A DNA stretch of 64,000 nucleotides from Bidens hawaiensis. Taxonomy: Eukaryota > Streptophyta > Magnoliopsida > Asterales > Asteraceae. The position numbers and the translations under genes are program-made. The notes below the pieces were generated by a model. It had not been told where the DNA came from. It was given only the letters and a program-made list of their open reading frames with translations, and ran no database searches. Every line of letters begins with the position of its first letter. Position 1 is the first letter of the stretch. Below, one piece after another: positions 31,979 through 43,342 of the stretch. Location of the stretch: assembly GCA_021521415.1 (NCBI GenBank), contig JAIQDT010000061.1:3472001-3536000 (forward strand). The letters run 5' to 3'.

Positions 31979-33939
31979 TTACCAGTTTTTGATGGCTTCA
32001 ATCTTGCTCGGGTCTACATGGATACCATGTCGATTAACAACGTGTCCTAGAAATTGTACTTCTTGTAGCCAAAATTCACATTTTGACAGCTTGGCATACA
32101 ACTTTTCCTGCTTCAATATCTCCAAGATAGTTCGTAAATGTTGCTCGTGTTCCTCCTTGGTTTTCGAATATATCAAAATGTCATCTATAAACACGATAAC
32201 AAATTTGTCGAGGTACGGTTTACAAACTCGATTCATAAGGTCCATGAAAACTGCGGGGGCATTAGTCAGTCCGAACGGCATAACTAAGAATTCGTAGTGG
32301 CCATATCGAGTTCGGAACGCCGTTTTGGACACGTCTTCCATTTGGATTTTAACTTGGTGGTAACCGGATCGAAGGTCAATTTTCGAGAAATAGTTTGCCC
32401 CTTGGAGTTGGTCAAACAAATCATCTATTTGTGGAAGAGGGTATCGGTTCTTGATGGTAACTTTGTTTAATTCCCGGTAATCAATGCACATTCTAAAACT
32501 TCCATCTTTCTTCTTTACGAACAATACCGGTGCTCCCCAAGGAGAATAACTAGGACGAATGAAACCCTTATCTAACAATTCCTGTAACTGGTTGGATAGT
32601 TCTTGCATTTCAGAGGGTGCCAATCGATAAGGTGCCCTAGCAATGGGGGCTGATCCTGGGATTACGTCAATACGGAATTCAACCTGTCGGTTCGGTGGTA
32701 ATCCGGGTAAATCGTCAGGAAAGACATCGGGGTATTCACGTACAACGGGAATTTCTTTTATGCGTTTCTCATCAGGATTCTTTATAGTCACGTTTGCCAA
32801 GAATGCCATACAACCTTGGCGTAAACATTTCAACACTTTGAGATGAGACACGAGAGGTAATATCAAACCAGACTTCTCTCCTTGTACTACAATCACCTCA
32901 CCATTCGAAAAGGGAATTTTAACCGTCTTGTCGTTACACACAATCTCCGCCTTATACTTGGTTAACCAGTCCATGCCAACGATTACATCAAAACTTCCTA
33001 ACTCTACCGGGAGTAGGTCAATAAGGAATTGGTAGTTATTAAGAATAATGGAACAGTTTTGGATTATTTGGTTGACAGTTATAGAGTTACCGTTAGCGAG
33101 CTCTATAGTATAGGGATTTGTTAGTTCACTAACTGGCATATTACCCAGGGATACAAAGCTAGAGGAAACAAAGCTTCTATCGGCACCAATATCAAATAAT
33201 ACAGAAGCATATTGATCAGAAACAGCAAATGTACCTGTTACCACGTTCGGGTCTTGCCGAACTGTCACCCTATCCAAACAACAGTGGTGGTAGGCATCTG
33301 ACTGCTGCAAGTTCAGTACTATCTGATGTAACATCGATAAGTACAGGGTCACGTCCCTCCTCTCCTGGTTAATGTTAGCTATGGCTATCGAGTGATCTAT
33401 CACACGGTCAGTCAGAACAGCCATCCAAGAGTTGTTTCCTGCGTTTGGGAGGTCAGGGCGAGGGGTAGGTATACTCAATGAACGAGAAGATGAAGTATCT
33501 ACCCTAGGGCGTGAAGGTCCTCCCCGGTCATGGGTAGATCTGAATGGAATCGAGGTAGGGTCAATCGGGGTTACCCGAATACGAGTCTGCCGGACTCGCG
33601 CAGTAGCTGAAGTCGTCGGCGACAGGTGTATAGGTGGAGTGGGTAATCTGGCTACTCTAGCAGGTGAACGATACTGACTGTTAACTTCGTCTTGATCCCT
33701 GCCTGGTGACCTGGGTGGATAACTATCGCATCTGTAGTCAGATAGATCAGGCACATTCCTGGGTAGCTCTCTATAGATAACTTCTTCTTCCACCTCTTCC
33801 TCTTCCTCCTCCGGTTCCTCTTCTGGGTCCTCTTCTTCAGGATCCTCCTCTTCTGGATCCTTCTCTGATTCTTCCTCGGGATCCTCTCTACAGATATTAC
33901 CGGTTCTTCTTCCGGTACGTAGTCGTTATTACTTGACAT
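31979..33939 (-). pseudogene. pol: G3 Gag remnant, protease and reverse transcriptase
   Basis: The polyprotein start [13 protein letters not shown] is at 33939; a frame change near 33890 leads into the long frame that begins in an acidic run. About 170 residues of Gag N-terminus (proline/arginine-rich, then [20 protein letters not shown]) join directly to [17 protein letters not shown] and the protease box [12 protein letters not shown], so the retrotransposon-gag domain and zinc knuckles are deleted. Protease has DIG where DTG/DSG is usual. RT is complete: [11 protein letters not shown] in its [12 protein letters not shown] form, [43 protein letters not shown] (FIDD) and [10 protein letters not shown]. 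It ends at TAA 31979-31981, an apparent Lys/Glu-to-stop change. It shows no gap at the place where G1 and G2 have the predicted intron. Confidence 0.92.
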
Positions 33940-34489
33940 GACTCTGCACAAAGGATCGTTACAAGAATAATATCTATTGCTAGCGCTAACTATTGTCGAA
34001 AGGATTAATTAGTTAAGACAAATTTAATATTAATTATATTAGAATATAATATTAGTTTTATTAAAATTTTAATTATTTTTATTATTTAAATCAATACTGA
34101 ATATAAATAAATATAATATTCATAGTAAAATGTACCGTCATCAACAGTATCGTACGTACACGTATTCATACACCTTGTTCCACATAAACACGTATGAGTG
34201 TTACATATATATATACTTTCACATTACCTTTTATACACATATGTTGCCACTTTTACCTAACCACATGTTCCGCGACTTCTCCAAGAATTCCCTCGTACAA
34301 GCAAGTCTGTTATTATGTTCCGGACCACAATAACTCACTTGCCCTACAAGTTCATCCCGGCATCCATCAGTATATAATATTAATTTATTATTTAATTATT
34401 TCCCAGAGTTAATCGAGCCTACGGTTATATTTTAGGTACCCTAAGGGATAACCTAATCCTTTATAACCAATGGCTCTGATACCAACTTA
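33940..34489 (-). other. G3 leader with primer binding site
   Basis: Non-coding AT-rich stretch between Gag start and the 5' LTR. The initiator Met-tRNA primer site (minus strand TGGTATCAGAGCC) covers 34473-34484, five bases from the LTR end. Confidence 0.85.
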
Positions 34490-37400
34490 TGTCACACCCC
34501 GACTAGCACAATGCGGAAGCGTAAAAATGAGAATGTAACAGACACCTCTGGTATCAACACATTGTTTATAAAGAAACATTACAAACTAATTTACAATATA
34601 TTACATTTCTTTGTTCTATCATTGTTTTACAGTCTAGGTGGTACAAACAAAACTAATTCGTTAACTAAACGTTTTTACTACAAACGCCTTTGCTTCTATT
34701 CACATAGCATCAACCACACACTTCAGGCAAGTGACAGATCACCCAATCATTCCGATTTAGGTACACCTGAAAAGAAGTTTAAAACGGGTCAACTACTAGA
34801 GTTGGTGAGTTTCACGAGTTTCAAGAAAACAGTAATGAGTATTCACAAGTCAGCACTTGTAATCATGAGATAAGTATGTATGTATGTAAATGATGTATGT
34901 GATGTAATTATTCTAAGCTACAATGAAGCCTTGACTGTTCGTGCTGCGTGCCTCCATTTCCCATGTTCAATCAACCACTATGGCCCCCTTTCCGCCCACA
35001 ACATGCCCCGAGTAGCTATGTCTAACACTACATAGCGTGTTTGTATAATTATGGTCATGTGCAAACGGCTTTGTGTCTCGGCAAACCGTGCCGGCTCCGT
35101 TTGGGTTTGTCAAACCAATAGTACTATTCACAAGCCACCGGCTCGAAGTTAATCACTGTGATCGTGGGGACTTTCGTGTGTTAGCACTTAGATAATTCAC
35201 ATCATCACATGTTTCAGATAAGTATATAGATATTAGCAAACATGCTTTTCACCCCAAAAGTTTGTAATACAGTTTAAAAGTGGGGTCATGAAACTCACGG
35301 TTTAGTAGATATTCAGTACTGTATCATCTCGTGGTTTGTTCGGTCCGCTATCAGTAGTTCCTATAATCAATATTATAATAATATTAATATTTTAATATTA
35401 TTATAATCTCAATACTAAACTGGGCTGTATAACTAATCTGGGTATAGTTGGAATGCCCAGAAAGTGGCAATAGGCTTAGGTTGTGATGTTGTTCAATGTC
35501 TAATACTTAAAACCGAACTTTGCTCAGACTCCCGTTTTCCCAGCTGGGCCAAGTTGCTCGTTTACGCGTTCAGAAAACAGTTATGGGAAAATAAGCTTGG
35601 GTAAATGTATTGGTTAACAAAATGATTAAGTTATAAAGAAGGATCACCTATTAGGGTCCCGGATTAGCCACGGGGCCCGCTTCCGTTTATTCAGTTTAAT
35701 TTAAGAAGAAACGCGCACAATCCATCCAGATTGTCCAGGTTTCTCATAGAACAGTTCATTTTCACTTAATTAGTCCAAACATATGATTTTTGATCACTCT
35801 TGGTGTTTTGATTTTTCCGCAGGTTCACTAGTCGCGAACTTGCCGGTTGTTATAAAAACTGAATTTGTTTAATATTCAGATTAACATAATTAATTAACCG
35901 TTAATCATTAAATTATGAAAATATAACCACTTATCAATTAAAATATTTGGATTTTTATAAAAATATTTCTGGAATTTATTTACTGATTTATTAATTTATA
36001 AAAATTCATTTTATCAGCTATATTTCGCCTGAAAATCGTCCGTTTACCCCAAACAATTACCAAAAATTCCACAAAAATTCCTGAATACTCAAATCATATC
36101 CCAAAAAAACCTTTATCAATTCCACAATGTAAAGGCTCGTGCGATATTCTTTTCGGCCCAAATTCGGCTGTAAAAATTCACACGAACGAAAATAAACAAA
36201 ACACCTTTAAAATTCTCCAAATGATCCCAAAATTCATATGTGATCAAAATACATCAAATCTAAGTTCCCAGAAAATTTTCATAATTTTTGAAGTAATTTA
36301 GCTATTTTTCCCAAATAAACGTCCCAATTTGGTAATAAATTCGCCAAATATTCTCGGATGGTCAAACAATTACCAAATTTGAACAGGTACTCATTAACAT
36401 GGTCCCTGATGTCCCTGCAAAATTTCAAGTCCTAAAAATATGTACATCACAACCTTAACCTAAATAGTCCGTAAGCGAGTGTTTCGGCATTACCTTAGCG
36501 GGTTTGGTTCGTTTCCGACCTTTTAATCAACTTTTCAAGTACTTGTGCTTCTAATCAAGCTAGTTACAAGTCCTATATCACAAACAAAGCAATATTTCAT
36601 CAACATAACAGCCCTTAACTTAGGGTTTCGGCTAGTGCACAAAAACGAACTTTTGAACCGTAAAATCGTCGTTTCAACCCTTTAATCCGTGTTTATGGCC
36701 ACAAAAACTATCAAAGCTGGTTCCTTACTGTTTTTATGATCAAAACATGTTTATGGACCATTTTTAGGATTTTTACACGGTTAGGAATGATTTTTAGTAA
36801 CCAAGACATGTTCTTATGTATTAAACAAGTTTAAACAAGTAAAAAAGCTACTTATTTAAGCTCCTTACCTTAGGTTTTCTTGTTGTTTTTGGCTGGAGAA
36901 GAAGTAGTGTCTAGAATTTTCAAGAAATGATATTGAAAATGGCTTGAATCTAGTTTAAATGTGAAAGAATAACAAAAGGGGGGGTGGCGGCTGCGGCCGG
37001 GATTCCTTATGGGCCCCGTTTGGGCTGTTTTGGCCCAATGATCTGGTTTCTCCAGCCCAAATACGAAAAGCCCGGTCCAAATTTAGTTCGGGTTCGGTTT
37101 TTGGCGCGAAAAACTTATCGGGTGCGTTAAACAGCGCGAAAACGAGTGTTTTTCGGCTGGTTTTGTGTAAAATTATAAAAACATACTATATGTTTGTAAA
37201 AATCAAAAATATTTTCACGGATCACTTAAAACATTTCAAATAAGTGTTTGGTAAGTCTTTTTCGGCTTAACGGATGATACAATGCTTGGTTTGTAACTAT
37301 CTTTCGCGTTTAAATCTATAGCGGGCGGTTAAACGAGCATGTCTTCGTTTAACTTGTTTGCTATCAAACTAAGACCATATTTCTAATATTTTAGCTTGTA

Positions 37401-37553
37401 TAGATCTTATATCACTTATAGATGGCCCCCCGAGATATCTGGGTCATAACCCGACCCGTTCGGTTAATCGTTCGTTTGTTACGCAAAAGGCGTTTATTTG
37501 CTTAATCGGTAAATATGTACTGAGGTGTACCTTGTTTTGGCTCAAATGTCACA
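34490..37553 (-). mobile_element. G3 5' LTR
   Basis: A 3064-bp LTR that pairs with 26374-29874 and differs only by scattered substitutions and small indels apart from the nested copia LTR. It is followed by the target duplication ATCAG (37554-37558), identical to 26369-26373, so G3 is a complete insertion of about 11.2 kb. The hairpin of this family is at about 35369-35404. Confidence 0.95.
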
Positions 37554-38822
37554 ATCAGTTAGGTGTGTATGCTAGCCCAAAACTTGAAAAGAGTGAAAGG
37601 GGGCATCATGAACTCACCTGACACGAGGCACAAAATCACCACGAGCTAAATAACCCCTAAGTATTCCCACAACTCAAACGCCTGTCGGTTTACACTCAAT
37701 CATTACTAATGATACAGAAAGGACTCGTTTATTCTACAAGGCGTTCTAACATGGTTCGAGTTACCTAAAGCCTCGACCTCACTAAATTCAATTATAACAG
37801 CCCCCGGGCATTGTGTTTACCAAAACGACCCTTAGATACTCCCGGGAATAAAGAATTCCCAAATTACCCCCGGAAGTTGCTAGATGAGACGAATATGCGC
37901 GTTTATGAGTTGTAAGCACTTAACAACCAACTCTGCCCCGTGTGGACCAAATTTAACAAATTCACAGCCAACACATCCACACGACACTACACGAGTTGGA
38001 TGGTTCGGTAACTCGCAAGCACAACGCATCAACTATCACTTAAACGCGAATTCGCGTTGTACCGACCCGTTTGAGTAACCGACAACCAATTCAACCCCAA
38101 TACTTAAAAAATAATTTTCCAACAGCCCGTAAATCAAACCGAATCTTCCCAAACTGAATTGGTTGTTAGTTCCCTCAACCCTCGCGTTAAACGCACAATT
38201 TCAACAATCTAGACCACCGTAAACTAGTTTTCATTCTATCACTAGTTGACCAATCAAACGAACACCAATGTTCACGATACTAAAGTATGTTACACTAGAC
38301 ATGCCTAAGAAGTTTATGGAACAAAAACCTCAACCACCACAGCCCCGAAACTCCTCAATTGGACAGCCACTCGGTAAGCCTAAAACAAGCGATTTACCGA
38401 TCAATATGAGAGACATAAAGATGAATTAGGGTGTAAAAGACTAGTAGGGATGTAGGACTAACCTTGAATTACAGATTTACACCTGGAATCGAGCTGGAAA
38501 AAGAAAAAAACGAAGGCTTGGGAGCTGCTCTATGGTCCTATCGGCTGAAGGAAGGAAGGAGGGATTAGGGTTTTGTGTTATAATGTAAATGTTTCACTCT
38601 AGTCCCTCCACTTTGAAAGATGTAGCAATCTAGAATAAAAGTAAATTAATTTAATGTACCGGGATGACGAGAAGTTGAAAGATGTAGCAATCTAGAATGA
38701 AAGTAAATTAATTTATTGTACCGGGTTGATGAGAAGGTCTCCAGGAAAGGCCGGATAAATCCCGAGAGATGTATATACTTTACATGATTTAAGTCATTTA
38801 ACTCAAATTAACGGGCGTTATA
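37554..38822 (-). mobile_element. G2 5' LTR, part 2 (right of the G3 insertion)
   Basis: It continues the LTR from 26373 after the ATCAG duplication and ends ACGGGCGTTATA (the rest of the family has GTTACA). The full LTR would be about 2.2 kb. Sense order: TATA-like run (about 38577-38587) with ACCCTAATCCC, donor position TTAG|GCATGT (38304, GT changed to GC), acceptor GACAG|GC (37682), 64-nt exon, donor GTCAG|GTGAGTT (37617) and final acceptor TTTCAG|GTTAAG (25715). Confidence 0.9.
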
Positions 38823-40277
38823 GAAAATAAATAACTAAGTACAATCTAATGAAACGAAATTTGAAATCAAAATCGAAGTACTCATAAGTCAGTAAAAATC
38901 TCGTAAATTTTCGATTAAACATATGACAGAATATATCAAATTCTGAAATAGAAACACAGAATTAATACAAACCTAATATAAGTATGAAATCGAATTAAAA
39001 ATCGAGTATTATGTACCACCACAACTTTTCGAATTTTCAATTAAAACCATAATAATAAACGAATTATATAAAGAAAACGAACTAAAAATCGATAATTCAT
39101 GCATCACCATGACTTTTCGAATTTCTTAATTTTAAAACACATGAGAAAATGAGTATTGAAAATCGACTATTCATGTATCACCAATTATTTTCGAATTTTC
39201 AATTTTAAACCCAAAACAGTAGATGAATATATAAATAAAAGAAATGAATTGAAATTCGACGATTCATGTATCACCATGACCTTTCGAACTATAATAAATA
39301 AAGGAAACGGGTTGAAACTCGACAATTCATGTAATAGCACATCTTTTAGATGTTTCTATGAATATATAAACTCAGAAAACGAATTAAAACTCGACTATTC
39401 GCATAACCAAATGACTTTTAAAACCGAAATATAAACGATTAAGTATTCGGAATCACACGTTGTATGAATCGTCATACTTTGTACGTTCCAATAAAAATAA
39501 AAATGTGTAATCAAATCGAACCAAAAGTTGGTTATTCGTGTATCACCACGACTTGACAGACTTTCAGTTAAAACGCATAAATCAAAATGCGTAATCAAAT
39601 CAAACCAAAAGCTGTTTATTCGTGTATCACCACGACTTGTTAGACTTTTAGTTAAAACACATTGTAAAACATTGAGGGTCGGAGTCACACGTCGCATAAA
39701 CCATCATGACTTATGTGACATGCTATGGAGTGCAACCATATTCTTTTCATGAAGAGAGCATGGTCACGTTTGAAAGCATAAAGCTGAAATTCGTATGGAG
39801 TTTGGTGTGGAATAATTTTCCTAAAATAGGTTCCATGCCCTTCCCGAACCCTACAGGTAAGCAACCAGGTCCGCGTCTGATTGGATTAGTGCGCATTGAT
39901 TATCCTCAGGTTTCATGAACCTTGGTGTCAAGAGTTCGGGAAACAAGCATGTCCCCCTTATAGTTACTACGAACCCGCCACATAGAACCATCTTTAAGAA
40001 GATGAAATACCAAATTTGAAAATTGCTTGAAATTGCTTTTGAGAAAACTTGTTTTAGGCCTAAGCCTTGGACTTGTGTGTGTGTGTGTGTACTTGTGTTC
40101 AGGAGTCGTTAATGAGATCAATAATATGGCAGTTCAATACTATCATGTGCATTTAAACAATCACGTATAGGCTCACATAATTCCATCATGCAACCTAGAC
40201 ATTTAACAAATAAGCTATAGCTACCTAGAACACAACGTCTAATGTCCTATCATATAGTCACGGCCCTGATACCAATC
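38823..40277 (-). mobile_element. Element D, copy 1: internal part with tandem repeats
   Basis: It aligns closely with 55440-56893. On the minus strand it lies downstream of a primer site (40264-40275, TGGTATCAGGGC) and contains no pol motif. About 39010-39660 is a degenerate tandem array, roughly 85-110 bp per unit, sharing ATTCGTGTATCACCACGACTT-like cores. The short frames across it are by-products of the repeats. It is probably the 5' non-coding part of a larger or non-autonomous element; the rest is cut off by G2 at 38822. Confidence 0.75.
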
Positions 40278-40827
40278 TGTAACATCCCGGCTAAAGCGGA
40301 AACACTTGAGTGTGATATACAGATTGCTGAAGCACATGTGACACTATTAGGTGACCATAATAACATTATTTCTTTTAAATCATCATGTAACACAAGTTTA
40401 TCGAATAATACAAATTGTAAACAAATAAATAAACGTAACGATAAGTTATTCTCTGAATATCCTATAAGCATGCTATGTGTCTTCTAACCTTCATCCTCGT
40501 ATCTCTATACCTGTGGCATATGTATAAAATAAAAGTCAGCTATGAACATAGCTGGTGAGAATCCCACAGTTTCATATAATACGTCAAAATCATACAAATC
40601 CATGAAACTTGTAAAATGAGCACATAAGGGTTCTTTACACTCGATGCAATGGACCTCAGTGTAAAGAACAAACGAAGGTCCTTTCCAGTTGGAGCTACCA
40701 ACTTACTCAGATATGAGGTCCCTTTTCCACTCGATACAAATGGACCTGAGTGCAAAAGGGGCGTACGATGATACTAATTGAGGAAACCACTTGAAATACA
40801 CATATATAACAAATAAGCAAGTAAGCA
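40278..40827 (-). mobile_element. Element D, copy 1: LTR fragment
   Basis: It starts TGTAACATCCCGGC beside the primer site and aligns with 56894-57430. It has a palindromic AGCTATGAACATAGCT core (40535-40550) and an acceptor-like CCACAG|GTATAG (minus strand, about 40515). Two short near-repeats with ACTCGATGCAATGGACCT and ACTCGATACAAATGGACCT lie at 40638-40755. It is cut at the Athila boundary. Confidence 0.75.
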
Positions 40828-42175
40828 CATACAATTTCAAGGAGCTTACGGGTCTTTTACGCATACAATTTCAAGACAAAGTAAAAAGCCCGGCCCGTTT
40901 ACATCATGGATAAGCCCAAGCCTACATTATATTATATTAAACAAAAAAATAAAAAAAAAAAACCCTAAGCCTTGGAGCAGGTTCCGATCGGACTCAGCAG
41001 CAGGGAAAAAGAAGAAAAAAAAAGTTTTGTGTCGGCTAGGGTTTGGACTTGTGAAGGCTAAGGAACGAAGAAAAGGCAAGAACAAGTGTCGGTGATCAAT
41101 CTCCATCGATTTCACAGCCAAGGAGCAGCCCGAAAACCATCTCATATCCTTTCTTTAAACTATTGTTCATCAATCTTTCTTGTTCTTATTGAATTGTTAA
41201 CTAGTTTTGCAATTACTTGAATGATTGAAGTGTTATTGATTAGTATTGATAATTGAATGATTTTTAAGATGATTGGTATGAGTTTTATGATGTTTTTAAT
41301 GAGTATTCATGGCTGTCCAAATATGATTAGAGGCTAATCTTGTCGGTTCTACCTAGGAATGATGATTATTGTTAGGTTTTGATGAGTTTATTGGATTGTT
41401 TGATTGATAGATGTTAATTGTTATTGTAAAGTTTGATTTAGACTTGAAATAGTTTGTGTTTAGTGGCTGTAAATTATATCAATTTTATTGCTTAAACCTC
41501 CTTGCGTTGGTTGATTAGTTTTGTGTTGATTGAGCGGTGCATTGTTTGATTCTAGACTTTGTGTTTAGGGTTTGTTTGCGGTAGGTACAACCGTAGGGTT
41601 TTGTTGCATAAATTTGAGGTTAATGTACAGCGGTTAGGCACCTTCTTAGAGACCGAGAGGTGATAAGAAGTTAGGGTTGTCTCATTTCCAACTTGTAAGG
41701 CCCCGTTCCCGGTAACCTTACTTTGGTGTTGGATTTACTCATAAACACAGTTCTAAAATCAGAGTTAATTAAAACTTTCGCGGAATAATTTAAAACTTCA
41801 TACATCACATTACAAAACATTCATTCTGTCGTAACATACAAATTGTCTTTTCATAAATAATTAATTAAAACAGTCATAACACTTCATCATGGATGCCAGT
41901 CTCTTCTGTCCATGCCCCGTGTCCCTCCTTAAGCCAGCTGCCTCAACCTATTTGCCTGCGTGCATACTAAAAGTCAGCTATGCTGAGTGAGTTCTAGTTA
42001 ATCATTTAACATACAATACTTTCATACCCTTACTCATACGCATCCGAAGATACGTATTCATACCTTATTTACTCTTACTTCTTTCATACAATACTTTATA
42101 TACATGCACACGCGCTTACATACTTTCTTTCATAAGGCCTTGTAATTTACCATAGGCTATTCTATCTCTACCATC

Positions 42176-42340
42176 ACAGATATTATTAGGGTCTGGTCCC
42201 TTCTGTCTCAGATATTATTAGGGTCTGGTCCCTTCTGTCTCAGATATTATTAGGGTCTAGTCCCTTCTGTCTCTGTCTCAGATATTATCAGGGTCTGGTC
42301 CCTTCTGTCTCATATATTATTAGGGTCTGGTCCCTTTGTC
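42176..42340. repeat. 32-bp tandem array, about 5 units
   Basis: Repeats of TCAGATATTATTAGGGTCTG plus GTCCCTTCTGTC, with one degenerate unit. It lies inside the predicted leader intron of the LTR at 41694-43480. Confidence 0.95.
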
Positions 42341-42670
42341 TCCAATAACCATACATGTCACGTCACTCGATCATACATTCATTTTCATTCATGCATACTG
42401 TACATATCTTCTGGTCATGTATATACGTATATGTACATATTCATTCGTATAAACATTCCATAATAACATTCAATACTTAGTCATACATATAACATACACA
42501 TATCAGCTCAAACCCAGCCCCTAGCAGGTCAGCTCGGAAAAATTCTATTTTCATTAACAGTCCTTTAACAAAAATGCATCAGAAAATGAATTTTATAAAA
42601 TTTCGCATGGAAGAATTTCGCTTCGCATGCGTGGAATTTCGCTTCGCATGGAACTGTTTCGCTTCGCAAG

Positions 42671-42870
42671 GCTGAGCGAAGTGAAATGACTGTTTCACTT
42701 CTTATCGCTGAGTGAAGGGAAATGACTGTTTCGCTTCTCATCGCTGAGCAAAGGGAAATGACTGTTTCGCTTCTCATCGCTGAGTGAAGCGAAATGACAG
42801 TTTCGCTTCTCATGGCTGAGCAAAGCGAAATGCCTGTTTCGCCTCTCATCGCTGAGCGAAGCGAAATGCC
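42671..42870. repeat. 36-bp tandem array of hairpins, 5-6 units
   Basis: Units GCTGAGCGAAGCGAAATGAC + TGTTTCGCTTCTCATC. Most units form GAAGCGAAA/TTTCGCTTC hairpins around a TGACTG-like loop. The first unit has T and A exchanged on both arms (GAAGTGAAA/TTTCACTTC), so pairing is kept. Because 36 is a multiple of three, open frames with 12-residue repeats appear; I do not consider them genes. Confidence 0.95.
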
Positions 42871-43330
42871 TTCCTTTCTTCGCTTTTACCATTTTAAAGC
42901 CATTTTACATCGTGGCTCCTCCTCAGGACCTGATAAACCCTTTTTAGGGGTTTTGGGTTGTACCAACTTTGCATACTTACGTTTTATAAGGCCCGAACAT
43001 CACATTTTTTACCATATAACATTCTCGTGGGGTTTTAACTTATCAGATTCATGTTTGTCTTCCATCATATACCCCGATCTATCCTTCTATCGGTTTGCAT
43101 GTCGATTCTAACCATAAAACTTAACCATTTAAACCGAAACCTACCTTTTTCTTTGGGTTCGAGTTCAGATCCGGACAATACGTAGATCTGGACGTGATTC
43201 TTGTTGCTTGACGATGTTAAACACAATATTCCACCCTTCTTTTGATCGGATTGGATCCGGGTGTTTGAGAGAAGAAGTGTGTGTGTTTTTAGTGTGTGGG
43301 GAGGCAGAACCAAATGGTGGGTGGGTTGGG

Positions 43331-43342
43331 TTTATATAGTGG
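43331..43342 (-). promoter_or_regulatory. TATA box of the LTR at 41694-43480
   Basis: The minus strand reads ACTATATAAACC, about 140 bases from the LTR start, followed by a C/A-rich leader with ACACACTTCTTCTCTC. This is a canonical plant TATA context. Confidence 0.6.

Noticed and set aside
39156..39434. Frame with repeated Asn/Glu/Leu/Lys motifs (also 55842-56051)
   Set aside because: Produced by the degenerate tandem array of element D.
42565..42892. Open frames with a 12-residue repeat (RSETVISL...)
   Set aside because: They follow from a 36-bp tandem array in an LTR and are open in more than one frame.
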